DNA of 64,000 nucleotides from Siniperca chuatsi (lineage: Eukaryota > Chordata > Actinopteri > Centrarchiformes > Sinipercidae). The position numbers and the translations under genes were made by a program. Numbering within the stretch: position 1 is the stretch's first letter; every line of letters starts with the position of its first letter. Below are positions 37,801 to 52,929 of this stretch, piece after piece. Location of the stretch: the NCBI RefSeq assembly GCF_020085105.1, contig NC_058051.1, positions 20,845,955 through 20,909,954 of the forward strand, given 5' to 3'. The notes beneath the pieces are model-generated. The model did no database searches. It worked only from the letters and a program-made list of their open reading frames with translations, and was not told where the DNA came from.

Positions 37801-38183
37801 TCTGAAACCAGGTGTCATGCTGCTAAAACCTATTTGGGAGTTTTATTGACCTGCCCTCTGAATCACCATAGCAATTATACATCATCACAAATTCATACTG
37901 ATTTACACAATATCATGAATTAAATGTTATGGACCATTGCTACTTAATAGACAAGAATTCTGCAATGGAGTCTGAGATGAAATACGTTTTTAACTGTATT
38001 TCTGCACCTGTGTTTACATACCCACAGTGCTTTTTCTGTTTGTGCCTGTGTAGTTTGTTTTATTACATGAAATGTAAAAATTACCTGTTTTTCTCTGTCA
38101 ACAGAAGCACAGTGGAAAGATGGTGTGACACACTGACAGACAACCAGAGGGACCAGTCACTGCTCACCACTCGGAGGCAGACC

Positions 38184-41100
38184 ATGGCTCCCGTGTCTCT
38201 CCTTTTCTTGGGCTTCCTCCTTTCCCTCCTCTATCCTTCAGATGCCCAGACCATCATTGGCTCCTCCTCCTCCTTCTCTCCTCTGGACCTGCCTATTAAT
38301 TCTTCACCTAAACCAACCAAGCAGACTGCTAGATTCTGGCCTTCTTTGCCTCCCAGAGGACGTAGTGATGTGCCTATCAGAGCTACAATCCAGGATAGAC
38401 TGACAACTACGAATGCAGTGCAACAGGGGCAAAGAATTTCCCATCCTACTGAACAGTCCACTTCTTTTATATCTGCTTTTTCTACGCAGAACCTCAGCAA
38501 CGGGCCAATTTTAACTCAACCTACTGCCTCCAGGCCCAGGACTGATACAGCTAGTTTAGCATTCAGCAGGGCTTTTGCAAAGGGAGATGCTACTACAAAA
38601 GGCTCAACTCCACCTCTGCCCACTTTGCCCTCCATTGCTGTCGCTGAGTCTGCAGGTGATAAGCCAGTGACAGCAGTAAATCCAGAGGAGGAGTCAGCCA
38701 AAGAGGCAGAGGATGATGATTTGCAGGGGTTGGGATCAGGTAGTATTCCAACAGTGATGCTTGTGAAGGAGGAATCACCTGTTCCTCCGCCGACGGTTGG
38801 TAATGAAATGGCACAGTATCAGCCACAGGCACAGACCGCGATATCTAAAGTTTCTGATGTAAAAACACCACCACTGGACAGTCAGACTGTGAAGCCTCAC
38901 CTGTTTGCGCTTACAACAGCCAGTAAAATCTTTTTGATGCCACAGACAACCACAGAGACAAGAGCAACACTTTCCCCTGTGGTCACACAAGCAACACCTC
39001 GGACTGTAGTGTTAACAGGTGAGAAATCAAATATGTTTGAATGTTTGAATGAATGCTTCATGACAGTAAGGTGCTGTTAAGGTCAAAATCTTTACACCAT
39101 GTCACAAATGTCTCTTTTCCACCATCTTTTAGGTGAACTGACAGTGAACACTCTTTCCACCGTCCACCGAGTTACTCCAAAGCAGGACTCTGCTGCTGTG
39201 ACATTACCCCAACCCATGACTACCCCCGCTGGCTCTATCGATAAAGAGTCACAGACTGCAGGACAATCAGTTACTGACCAAAGCAGTTCCCTTTCAAACA
39301 CCACGACACAGCAAGTGACAACCACATCTACAACTAGTATTCTTACGACTAAGGAGGAAACTTTGAAAATATCCTCCAAAACAACAAATCAACCCAACAA
39401 AACAGCACAACTAGGAAGAAATACAGCTAGCACAACTTCACAGTCATCAAGGACAGGTAAGAAAGGAGAATCTTGTATTCTTGTCTTTGTTATTTGACTA
39501 GTTTTAGAGTGTTCTTTATCCTTTGATAATTTAAAATGGAATTATTTGTGCAGCTGCGAATTTTATACTGGCATAATCTGGAAAAGGCTTCAAAGGAGGG
39601 AAAAAGCAGAGACACTTTTCCATGGAAAGTGGGGTGGTAGATGCGTGGGGGTAGACACAGCAAGGGATGAAAGTATGAGCAGGAGGTGAGAGGGAGGGCT
39701 GAAGAGGGGGTGGGTAGAATTGCAGCCAGGCAAAGAGATAGACAAGAGGAAAGTAGGGTCTGAAAAAGAGACTGTTGGGAATACAGATGAGAGAGTAGAT
39801 GGGGTGGGTGAAAGTGTGGTAGAAGAAAGGTACAGGCATAGAAAAGCAGGGAGTGGGGATGGTAATGAAAACCAGATGCACAAAGAAAGGGATGTAGGGA
39901 GGGGAGTTGAGAAAAAAGTAGATGGAAAAGGAAAAGCATGACACATGGGACACATGAGCCAGTCTCTAAGATGAGAACAACATCTTAATGACTTTTCAGA
40001 CTCTCCTGTTCCATGAGCACATTTAAAGTCTTCAAGTAGATTCCTTGGCAGGTCGTTGAAAGTATTAATGGCCTGTATCCATGGCAGCACCAGTTTGTAC
40101 TGGATGTATATATCTATCCACATTTAGTATCTGGGTCATAGACATATGATTGTGTGTCCTATGAGATGGAACATGATATTTATTTTTTAGTTCATTGCAA
40201 CATGTGGACATAAAAAGCTGTGTAAGCATTGTGTGTGAGAAGAGAAAACTCAAGGGTAGGGGGAAGTGTATCCAGATGTAAAATGTGATCAGCACATCTG
40301 GAATGTGTCTGGATCGTGCTCCTGTAAGAAAAAAAAAGTTTGAGGGAAGGAAGTAAAACATACTTTTATATAAATAAAGAAGTGTGTCTGTGATCTGTAG
40401 GCATTGCTCGCCTCTGAAAGTGGAACACACTGTTTTGTGTGGGTGTGTGTGTGTTTGTGTGTGCGTGCGTGTGTGTCTTTATGTGTGATAGGAGGGACAG
40501 AGTAAGGGAGAGAGCCAGTGAAACACATGTTGGAGTGAGTCATTAGTCAGTGTGTAAGCTTTATGGGTGTCTTCTACAGGGTGAGGACAGGCTTTAAGTC
40601 CTCTATCTGGCTGAGTGTTTTACCACTGATCATGTTGTTCCACCATCCATCAAGTTTAAATGTGTGTGTGTGTGTGTGTGTGAAAAACAATTCCTTAGAG
40701 TTCATTCTAGAAAGATACCCTTTAGCTACAACTGTTTCTTAGCTCTCCATCAGTCACAGAGTCATTATATGTTATGTGTTTGCTGTCTTCTTATAAAATA
40801 CCTTTAGTGGTATTATTGACATAATTTCCTGGTGCTCACTCACTTCTTGTATGTTATGTGTTTTTACGCTGTGTGTAATCTTTACAGTTGAGTAGTTCAC
40901 AAAGCACTCAGTGATGAATGGCCTCACGATTATAATGCTGTTGGGTGGTTCCAGGGCAGGAGGATAAGGTGGAGTGCCTTGAACAAACAGAAGTATGTGT
41001 GTGCATGAGAAAAGGAAAGAGAGAGAGACAGAGAGATAATGAGATGCCACATTGTCAATATGTTGTCTTGTCCCATGAGGTAGTTATGTATTGTATAATA

Positions 41101-43921
41101 CTGCAAATTTGAACAGAGAGTTTTCCTGGATGCATTGTGACCCTGTTTGGTGTTACGTAATGTAGATGTTCTTGTTAATTACATAATCTAATCCAATTAA
41201 GCCACACAATTACTACTCAGTTATCCCGAGGAGTTTTGATCAGCATAATGTCTTATAAATTTATAAATATAATGTGGATGATGTGGTGGTATTCAAATTA
41301 TACTAAGATTGTTGCATGTTATGATTGCTATTTCAGTTGTATTACATGAGTAAACACCTTTTTTACTTAATTTTCTTTTTTTAATACTTTGATAAAAATG
41401 ACTAACAATACATGGTTAGACTTTGGCTTGAATATGTAAACATTTTCTTCACCCTGTATGCTGGTATTAGCTGATGTATTGTGCCTTGTTTTTGGATTAC
41501 ATGTGCAGTTGCCTTATTGAGTACATATACATGATGTGTAATCTGTACATTTCTGCTTTCACACTGTCTGTGGTTTAGATCTGTTATTTCCATACTAAGC
41601 CATGATTTGGGAGTTGGCTAATTTGATTAGACCTTGTCTTCATATTTATATTATTTATAGACCTGGGACAATGTGTGCAGAACTGATTAAGTTACTATAA
41701 AGAACTGAGAGGGTCAGATGGTTCTAGCTCATAACTTTGATGGTGAGCTACACCCCTCTAGTGGCTCTAAAATAGTATTTCATGTACTCTTATACTATTG
41801 CTCTGCTTTTCAGATAAATGGCATTTAGAAAGAATTTTACTGTTAACATTTTGGTTTCATATAATTAAAAAAACTGAAAACCAAAACTCTGTTTCTCTTT
41901 TTCTAGGGACCTCTTCCTTCCTCACCACTGGTGTTGTACCTGTCACCCGAACAAGGTTAAGCCCCACATATAAGGCTGGTATTGGTCAGAGGAACCGCTC
42001 CATTCTCCTAGGACATCCTCACCAAGCTCCCCACTCTACTTCTAATCCAGCCCCCTCTTCCAGCGCCAGTCCCTCCCCTAATGGCACACTTCTCTACTGG
42101 GGTGACCTGAGCCGGACGCTAGCTTTTGCCTGGGAGCTGCATGTCTACGGCTCAGCGAGCCTCTTCCTCCTCTTGTTTGCTGGAGCTGCTCTCGGCCTTG
42201 CGCTGTCCCCTGGCACAAACTGTCCTCATCGGGGTGCTCTTGTACTCGCCAATGTTCTATTGTTTCTGGCTGGAGGCCTTAGGGCAGCTCTCTTTCTAAT
42301 TGACCCCTATGGCACACGGAAATTCCTCCCTCGCCCTGCAGTTACGGCTCTCTACAACTTGCCTCTACACCTGCTGGTGTGGACACAGGCTTCCCTGGCA
42401 CTGCTGGCATTGAGGGTGGCAGGAGTAAGTGTGTTACCTCCAACTTTGGAGCGTCCTCCTCTGGTGGCTGTGTTGGCTGTGTTGCAGTGTACCCTGCTGC
42501 TGGCAGCTGATCTGCTTTCCCCAGCCCTGTCCCCTGTGGTGCCTGTCACCCTACAGGTCCTGTCCCTGTGCTGGGGCCTAGCTCTCTGTCTGGGCTTCCT
42601 GTGCTATGTCTTTCCACGTATACGCTGCCCTCCCATTCCCCACCCTGGAGTCCCTGAAGAGGCTGGGAGGAAGGCTTGGACAGGGAGCAGGAGGATAGGG
42701 GTGATCCTGGGGAGAGTGCTGGCAGTATGTGCAGTTCTGGGGGCATTGTGCTGTGGGCTCCATGTTCATGCCACCTTATGGCTCTATGGACTGCTAGGGA
42801 GCTGGACGAGCTTCAACTGGGGATGGTGGCTGGTGCACTTCTGGGCCCGGCTCCTGGAGCTGTCCTGGGGGTTCTCCCTCCTACTCCTGGGTTCCTGGGT
42901 ATTCTGGAGGCCTCAGGGTTGCCGGGGAAGGGAGGAGGGTGGCTCACATGGCAGAGCAGCAGGAGACCTGCCGTCCCCTGGCCAATCTGTAGGCTCCACT
43001 CAAAGACATACTTGCTGGTCCAAGATAGTCCAGAGCCTGAGGGGGAAGCCCTGTAGAAAGTCTGACAGTAATGGGGTGGGAGGAGGAGGAGGACCAGGGG
43101 AGGTGCCTAACAACTGGGCTGGCCAGGAGCGTCCTGGAGCTGACATCAGCAAGAGTCTGATTAGGAACCAGAACCATGAGCAGGCTGCTGCTCAGCCACG
43201 CTGCGTCAAAGACAGCAACCGGGGACGCAACAATAGGGGCCACTCTGCAGAACGAGGCATATCTGATGGCTCCACAGGCTCCCTGCTGAGACTGCAGGCG
43301 CTGGGCCGGCCTCCACAGCGCTCAGTGAGTGGCAGTCTGGATCAGGATAGGGACACATCCCTGTCACTTTATGAGTTTGATCTGCGGCCCCCATCTCCCA
43401 TTGACCTGACCCGCAGCATTGATGAGGCTCTGCACAGGGAGCACTTGATCGTAGGAGGGAGCTTGTTTCATCCTTTGAACCCAGCCTCACAGTCCCCCTC
43501 CCCGGGCTCAGGGGTCAGCCAGGGGCCCTGGCTCCGCAGGAACAGTGATCCTCAGCTGCTTTCTGAGAGCAGCGATGCCCCATCAGAGTCTTCCATGCCT
43601 TTGGGGGGCAGTGTTCTCAGCAGTGTGCCTAGCAGGCAGGTGACTGCTCCCCCCACGCCCTCCCACCAGGGTCACCGGTGGGCTGGGAACTCGGCAGGAA
43701 GTGTCCCTTCATCAGTGTCCTGTCCTGTGTCACTTCGTCCCTCCAGAACATCAACAGGGCATCTGGGGGAGGATGGAGTGGATGACACACGGCCATTCAT
43801 CACCCCGGACTCAGAAAGGGTGCGGGGGAGGGCTGGGAGGCCGGTGGGGTCACGGAGTTACCTGGAGGTCAGCCGACATGACGACTCTGCCAGTGTCAGC
43901 AGTGAAATTATTGATCTATGA
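38184..43921 (+). CDS. prrt3: Proline-rich transmembrane protein 3 (PRRT3)
   Basis: Coding exons: 38184-39018 (exon from 38105), 39133-39456, 41907-43921. They total 3174 bp, 1057 residues, with the phase preserved at both junctions. ATG 38184 has a strong context (gaccATGG) and opens a signal peptide (LLFLGFLLSLLYPSDA, cleavage near residue 21). Residues about 22-450 form a Ser/Thr/Pro-rich, mucin-like ectodomain with many TT/ST clusters. Seven hydrophobic segments follow at about 467-487, 496-518, 535-557, 570-590, 598-621, 649-681 and 692-721. Then comes a 335-residue Ser/Gly/Arg-rich cytoplasmic tail ending SVSSEIIDL. The protein is poorly characterised; no enzymatic motif is visible. The family assignment rests on the membrane block (ELHVYGSASLFLLLFAG, WLYGLLGSWTSFNWGWW), the architecture, and proximity to ogg1 as in human 3p25.3. 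The paralogue PRRT4 is the main alternative. Confidence 0.82.
39570..39950. repeat. Purine-rich (AG) low-complexity island in prrt3 intron 3
   Basis: The plus strand is strongly purine-biased over about 350 bp (GGAGGGAAAAAGCAGAGA, GAGAGGGAGGGCTGAAGAGG and so on). The opposite strand is pyrimidine-rich and so has few stop codons. That explains the overlapping open frames of 140-177 codons on the minus strand. Confidence 0.7.
40660..40682. repeat. (TG)n microsatellite
   Basis: Short TG run in prrt3 intron 3; a second TG-rich run lies at about 40436-40478. Confidence 0.85.
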
Positions 43922-46395
43922 ACTAAAACTTGGACATGAGGACCAATGGCCACACACATCAAACACACCCATTTAACAAATACTGTTCCGAACCAAGACT
44001 TCAACAAATATTGTGAAAATTTGATCATTAAACTGCCTAAAAATGAACTAATTTTTAGAAGAAGGAAAATATTTAAAAGTGTATCTGGGTGATGACCTTA
44101 AAGGATATCACCTAGTTGCCTTTTACCTTGTTAAAGGGTTTAATAACTGTGTTTGTGGAACAGATATGGTATACTTTTTTACTCTGGGAGTAAAACTGGG
44201 AGAAACAGCACAGATAAACAACACAGCACACTCATAACTCTTTCCATTTCTTTCTCACACATACATTATCTCCCTCTCTTTCTTGTCGTGTTTTTCTGTC
44301 AAACACGCACCTGCATAACACTGGTATAACTTCAAGTACACTGGGACCATATATACATTTCAACAAGTCTTGAGAATGGCTCTTTAGCAGGTCCCTACTT
44401 GCGACTGGTGTTAAATTTGTAATTGTGATGAATTTCAAATTCCCACAATGTTTGAAATCCATAAAATAGATTTAGATCATCAACTCCCTGTCTGGGAACA
44501 GAGTTCCAATAAGTTTGAAAGGTAAAAGACAAATGTGTCTCTAAGCGTCTGTAGATCCCATTTCTATTGTTTCTGTGAAAAAAATGTCTGGATATCAACA
44601 ATCGTGAATTTTACTGCTTTCATGGAGTTTATTTGCTGTCTTCCATATTTCAGTTTGCTTTGTGATGTAAAGATGTGCCATACATAACCTTGGTTGGTTC
44701 TGTGCTATTTTTATGGTTTTATAAACCCATTATTCGGGTTAACTCTCTATAGCGTCTTACCAGTATCATAGTGACTCAGCTACGGATTACTACTTCTAAG
44801 CTCTTAACATGCTGCTGTTGTTGTTGTCCAGTCTGCCCTGTATGTTAGTGTGAAGCTGGTTACATGAGGAGAAGGGCAGTAAACAACAGCCTGAGACATG
44901 CAGACGCATTCTTACATATGAAAGTGTTGCTGAGGCTTTTAGCTGTAGCTGAAGTTGTCAGACTTCAAAATGAGATTCAAGCTTTCACCTGTGAGGTTAA
45001 TGCATTTCATATTGTTATTTTGCTTTAGGGCAGAGCTTTTGCAATTAATAATTATGTACGATTAAAGCCTCTGACTGCATTTTTACACAATTTGACTAAG
45101 AATATTAAACATAATCATGATCCTATCAGTTGCATTCAATCAATTTAGACTGTTTGATATGGTGACTAATTAAATGCTACACAGCTTTGCAGGGCAGCAC
45201 CCCAGACTGGCTTGGCATGAACCTCAGATCTCCTATACTAGACCTAACTCAATAACAGAGCACTTAACTGTAAACCTGAGCACTAGACTGAAGTATTTTA
45301 CTACTCAAGAGGAAAATATCTTTCAAATATATGATGTATAAGCAACAATGTAAATAATGTTATTTTTGATGTTCATGAATAAAGATGTATTTGAAACATA
45401 GTTGTAGTTGTTACTGTGAAAGACAATCTAAAGTGGTATTGCTTATGTGTCTGAGCTGTGCAGACAGTTATGCTATTTTGACATCAGATTGTGGCCTGTT
45501 AAGGACATGCAGAGCTGTGACAGTTGATACTTAACCGCAGAGGTTATGTCAAGGACCTTCTGGGCTGTGCTCAGGATTGTTATAATGCAGATTTTGCAAA
45601 ATGAGTAACTGATGGCCACGGTCTGCAGGATTTTCATTTCTTTTTAATCTTTTCTGTCATTAAATGATGACGAAGGTATTGGAAAGAAACAGACAAAACA
45701 CTTCACATGGAACCATTTTTAGTCTATTCATTAACTTGAATATGTTTGGTGAAAATAACCCAGTGGTTCCCTCCTCAGTCTCACATTTGAAAAGTTTTGT
45801 TCCAACATGAGATTTTTTTAATTTTTTTTTTTAAACTGAGCCTTGTTCTCACAAAATGATTACTGGAATGTTATCTTGGGTTGCTTTTGTGAATGAAAAA
45901 GTGACATTTTTCCAAAGTGGATAAACATCATTTTGGAATAAAATGTAATTTATGCCTCTGTTACTGATGAGAGCCAGTCCATGACTTGTTTTCCAGTTAC
46001 CTCAGGGTGACTTGCAGTACCTCCCAGTGATGTGAGATGCTTAACTTGTTTAGTATTTAAAAGTACAATGGCCTTGTGTTGTCTACATTCCAATGAACCC
46101 GTAAGATTTCAGTGTATCAGTACTCGCTGTTACCTCTTTTACTTCATGACCAGGGTGGCACCTCCAGCACCCGTAGTGTTGTCCCCTCCACAAAGCAGTA
46201 CGTGCCATAGAAAATACAATCAATGTGCCCCCTCCAGTCTGTAGTCACAGTGCAGAAGTACAGTGTTGTTGTTTATTTTGCTCATTAAACTTTTGTTCTT
46301 GTATTTCTTGCTGCATTTCATGTCTGGATTCAAATAAAAACAAGAAAACTTGAAAGCCCCTTATTATTATTGCTGTTTATAATTTTTTATGTATT
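43922..46395. other. prrt3 3' UTR and intergenic region
   Basis: AATAAA at 45378-45383 is a plausible prrt3 poly(A) signal, about 1.46 kb after the stop. No further exon is seen before the sulfotransferase relic at 46.4 kb. Confidence 0.5.
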
Positions 46396-46407
46396 TCACA
46401 TTGTTTT

Positions 46408-47275
46408 TCATCTTCTTGTAGTCTTCATCAAACTGTTCACTATGTTGAAATTATTATTCCAGTCACCAACTTTTCCTGGGAAAACAGCAATAAAAATTAA
46501 TAGCGGTCTTTTTTTTCTATCCTCTACTTTCTTTTTAAGTCTCCAACATAGACAAACATACAGGCAAACATAGCTAACCTTTGCGCATGAAAGGAGATCA
46601 TAAAATCAAAAACGTCATTAGTGGAGCCATTTGCCATCATTATGTTCTTCATGTTGTCAAACAGGACTTTTTCTGTCACTTACGCCCTGGGGTGGGAGAC
46701 AGTGCCAAGAACGATCACAGCCAGCTTCTCATTCAGTGTAATCTTGTGCTTGTATTCACAATCCCACAGACTATAATTTTACTGCTCACCTCAATCAGAT
46801 CCTCATATAACATTTTGCATGCCAGACTTTTCAGAGTTTTATTTGTAAAAAAAACTTTGAAAACCATGTATAATTTTCCTTCCACTTCACAACTATGCGC
46901 CACTTTGTATTGGTCTATTCCAATAAAATACATTTACATCTGTGGTTGTAATGTGAAAAAATGTGGAAAAGTTCAAGGGGTATGAATACTTTTGCAAGCC
47001 AATGTCTCCAGACTTCAATTAAAAATTATCACTATTTGGGAATAAACTGGACTTGCAGGTGTGCCTTGATCATGCGTGGAGAGGTGGTTAACTTCTTCAG
47101 CTCATCCACTCCTGATTCGGAAGAGTGTCATGTTACTAGAATGCCACAATGACATGGACTTACTGTATATCACTACTGCATGTTTGACAACAATATCAGC
47201 TTTTTAATGAACTTGCCTGAGGGGAACCTGGCCATGTGTATCTCCAGGAGCGACTATTTCATAGCGTCTTGACGT
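46408..47275 (-). pseudogene. Degraded cytosolic sulfotransferase gene (relic 1), carrying a Tc1 end
   Basis: Several blocks on the minus strand match exons of the intact sulfotransferases nearby. They are a last-exon-like block (46408-46480, with GTCTTCATCAAACTGTTCAC on the plus strand), a possible exon 6 remnant near 46585, an exon 5 piece encoding KMLYEDLIE (46786-46820), an exon 3 piece encoding LTTSPRMIKAHLQVQF (47040-47140), and a weak exon 2-like block near 47230-47275. An exon 4 equivalent was not found. A Tc1-type transposon terminus (46825-47012) replaces it. The gene cannot encode a full enzyme. Confidence 0.75.
46825..47012 (+). mobile_element. Tc1-like transposon, 3' terminal fragment
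   Basis: Sequence from CAGACTTTTCAGAGTTTTAT to GAATACTTTTGCAAGCCAAT is the characteristic end of a common fish Tc1-type element. It matches the right end of the longer copy at about 52930-53582. Only about 190 bp remains. Confidence 0.75.
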
Positions 47276-47369
47276 TCAGGCGATATTTGAATGAAATACA
47301 GAAGATCCAGGATGTAGGACACACACGTGTTTCCTTGGAAATTCAAGGTTATGATGTTATGAAGATGTT

Positions 47370-47645
47370 ATGCTTTCCGATTACAAAAGTAATCCAATTA
47401 CCAAAGTATTCATATTACAACAAAAGATGTAAAAAAAATCGATTACTTCATAAAAAGGAAAAAAATAATTTAATGTGAAAATGTAATGTATATTAAAAAT
47501 GTAATCCTATTACAAATGTAATCAGATTGGAGGAGTAATCAATTACTAAAGTAATCCAATTACCAAGGTAATCGGACTGAAAAGTAATTACAATGTAATC
47601 CAATCACCAAAGTAATCACATTGATCAATTTAATCAATCTTTTAA
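47370..47645. repeat. Degenerate tandem repeat of a GTAATC(C/A)-type unit
   Basis: Units like AAAGTAATCCAATTACC recur with variation and in both orientations for about 270 bp. They look like a decayed minisatellite or the subterminal repeats of a DNA transposon. No coding. Confidence 0.6.
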
Positions 47646-47841
47646 TATACACTGATATTTTTTCCAAGAGACTGTTAGTGAGTGCAAATGTGATGTACAA
47701 CATAAATGTAAATTAAGTAAATACACTTCCATCTAATTAATCTCCTTTAACTAGTAAAATAATTCAGATTCTTAAACATAGCTTTGATTTTTGCTACTTA
47801 TTCTGTGTGCAATTTTTTGATGATTTTTTATCATCAGTCGA

Positions 47842-47900
47842 CAGTGCGGGACATTTTTCTAATTTTTCTTTTTTTTTTTAAGGAAAAATGTCCCGCACTG
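47842..47900. repeat. Perfect 18-bp inverted repeat downstream of sulfotransferase copy A
   Basis: CAGTGCGGGACATTTTTC (47842-47859) and GAAAAATGTCCCGCACTG (47883-47900) are exact inverses around a T-rich 23-nt spacer. It lies about 120 bp beyond the stop codon of copy A. The homologous site behind copy B is at 60382-60431. Confidence 0.9.
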
Positions 47901-48018
47901 AGACAATATTCTTGTCAATAAAGATTTAACATTGGACTCAGTTACATCAACATTATTATGTATTATTATATATTATATCAGTTCAGGACTCTTGGTTATG
48001 CACAGCCGGGCCAGGCCT

Positions 48019-50543
<2,525 letters not shown>

Positions 50544-50906
50544 CTTTTTTTTAAAAAAAAAAGAAAAGATTCAAAACATACAAAACATATGATCATTGTG
50601 TTACAAATCAAACTAAGTCAATTGTCTTCTACATCATCTTGAAAAAGGAGAGTCAATGTCCAAAAGGAACTGGGAGAAAAACAGGCATACAACAATATTA
50701 TTCATAGTTGGTTCAATTAACTTTTAGAGTGTCTCAGAAAATACTGTAACTTACAAGGCTTCTACAAGGTATCCTAAATAAATGAGGAAAATTAGATCCA
50801 TGTTGCATATTAAACAAATACTGAACCCTACTGGAAAGTAAACATATTTTGAAAAACAGTACATTATAGAAATGAAATTTGAAAACCCAGTTAACTGGAT
50901 ACATAC

Positions 50907-51009
50907 CCTGTCCAGGTAGTTCAGTATGTCCTCTGACTGCTGTTTCTTGGTTGTATTTTTCTCTTATAGTGTGTTTCTTCAGTTGTGTTAATAGTAAATC
51001 CTTATCCAT
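50907..51009 (-). other. Probable 5' leader exon of sulfotransferase copy A, with upstream ORF
   Basis: A donor reading CCAGGACAGG... ends this block with GTATGT (exon boundary at 50907). It contains an ATG at 51009 open through MDKDLLLTQLKKHTIREKYN and onward to the donor. If joined directly to the AG before the main ATG, this frame is not the sulfotransferase frame and ends about 11 codons later, making an overlapping upstream ORF. The exon's 5' limit and usage are not known. Confidence 0.45.
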
Positions 51010-51498
51010 CCTCCCCTTTCATTGCAAACCCACCTCTGTCTCTGCTGTGACCAGATGTGATTTGACAGTCCAGCCCCTCACTGTCCTTTTGGGTTTCATG
51101 GGCCCTTAACCTCTATCCTCCTGTTTTTAGAGGCAGAAAACATGCTGTATGTTACCATGCTTTTGTGACCATCAGGTTAAATATACACACTCAATGATAC
51201 AGCTTACTGGGACACTTGCCATCATTAATGTTATTATTTACACCTGTGTTTTACCTGCTTTGACAAGTCAAAATGTCTGCTATGAAAAAGGTCTACTGCA
51301 TGGATGTATTATAGGAATTGGATACTGGCCTCAAAGACGGTGCCCAATCACTTCAATGATAATTGCCAAGTATCTAACTGCGGACCTCACGTCTGGGTGT
51401 GAAAAAATAATTAAAGAGTTAAACATTAGCTTGTTGTATGAGGTGAAAATTATGTTTGTCAATGAAGTAACCATACCGTTAACTTTTTTTATTCTGAG

Positions 51499-52890
51499 CA
51501 TGAAGGAGTTATTTGAGATTGAGATTTGGTATCGGTGAAGTTGGTGCATTTTATGAGTAGGCTTTCTGTGACATTACCCACCGCAGGGGTCAGGGTCATC
51601 AAAGTGGAAATTAATTCCATGTGTATAATTTAGTGAAATATAAAGAGAGAAGAGCAGAGGGCCAAGAACAGAGTCCTGAGGCACTGAGATATTACACATC
51701 AGAAAATGTTGATGTAATATTGTTATAGGAAACACTGTGTTCTTTTAGATAAGTAAGATTTTAACCACACGAAAAGCCGAGCCAGAGACACCAAATTGAT
51801 TTTGCAGTTGGTCTGTCCAACTGCGGACCTTATGTCTGGGAACCCCAGGTCTGCGACCCAATGGGAAGCAAGTAGGGTCCTAAGACATGAGGTGTGTCAC
51901 TTTCTTTAGTGTCCCCAGATGTGAGGTAATTTCCTTTTCTGCCACTAAAGTATAAAAGCAAATAATATTCTACTTTTACGGTTAATTTAACTCCTTTTGA
52001 TGCAGAATGCGAGGGTAACAGAAGGTCTATCTCCTGTGTAAAAAACTGCTATAAGTTAAATGAAAATCCAAGTGAGATTTTCTAGTAGCCTGACTAGGCA
52101 GATATAACTTCATCTTAAGTCTTTTTAAAACATGTTTGTAACTAACATTACAGACATGCATGAAGGAGTTATTTGAGATTGAGATTTGGTATCGGAGAAG
52201 TTGGTGCATTTTATGAGTAGGCTTTTTGTGACATTACCCACCGCATGTGAATAATTTAGTGAAATATAAAGAGAGAAGAGCAGAGGGCCAAGAACAGAGT
52301 CCTGAGGCACTGAGATATTACACATCAGAAAATGTTGATGTAATATTGTTATAGGAAACTCTGTGTTCTTTTAAATAAGTAAGATTTTAACCACACAGAA
52401 AGCCAGGCCAGAGACACCAAATTGATTTTCCAGTTGGTCTAGGAGTATACAATGATTTTTAATTTTTAAAGCCGCACTGACATCCATTAATAGAAGCACT
52501 GAAGTGGAATCCCAATCCATAGATCATTCACCACTTTATTAAGTGCAGTTTCAGTGGAGTGACAGGCCCTGAACACGGATTGAAAAGGTTAAAAAAGATT
52601 ACTGTTAAATATGTGGGCGGAAGTTGCTGAGACACAACTCTTTCTAGTACTTTTGAAGAATAGAAGGTTAGAGACTGGCCAATAATTATTAAGAGACCCT
52701 GGATCAAGGTGTGGTTTCACAGCAGTCTTAAAGGTAGTGGAGACAATGGGCAGAGATTAACAGATGGCTGCATTGGAGTAAATTCAGCTATAGTGTCAAA
52801 AAGACATTTAGGATTGTGTTTATTGTTACTGATTAAGTGAGAGAAATGTGCTGCTTTAGCAGCAGAGAGAAACGTACCTGTAATTCAATA
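51499..52890 (-). mobile_element. Fragmented L2-like LINE with an internal direct duplication
   Basis: On the minus strand there is a reverse-transcriptase piece VPQDSVLGPLLFSLYI (about 52280-52320) and flanking sequence equivalent to other fish L2-type elements. Blocks 51501 to about 51810 and 52161 to about 52440 are direct repeats, offset 660 bp, sharing TGAAGGAGTTATTTGAGATT and AACAGAGTCCTGAGGCACTG. Frames are broken throughout. Confidence 0.6.
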
Positions 52891-52929
52891 CAAACTCATG
52901 CTAAGAGAGGTTGCTGCAGTGAAACAAGC

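Larger units (their letters stand above)
31114..38104 (+). other. Probable prrt3 intron 1
   Basis: No exon-like sequence is seen. Contents: a long (TA)n at 31516-31598, pyrimidine-rich runs at 33637-33662 and around 36360-36600, and an inverted-repeat element at 34269-34810. Everything else appears to be unique AT-rich sequence. Confidence 0.4.

Noticed and set aside
37929-38183. Upstream extension of the prrt3 reading frame to an ATG at 37929
   Set aside because: The frame crosses a good splice acceptor (ACAG at 38101-38104). The ATG at 38184 has a strong context and begins a signal peptide.
39490-40123. Overlapping open frames of 140-177 codons on the minus strand
   Set aside because: They lie opposite a purine-rich tract; pyrimidine-rich strands rarely contain stop codons. 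The translations are Leu/Ser/Pro low complexity in different frames.
41798-41906. ATG at 41798 as the start of a separate 707-residue protein
   Set aside because: The sequence before 41907 is intron ending TTTTTCTAG, and the frame joins exactly in phase with the two upstream prrt3 exons.
47370-47645. CRISPR-like array
   Set aside because: The units are irregular, occur in both orientations and lack constant spacers; the window is a vertebrate nuclear genome.
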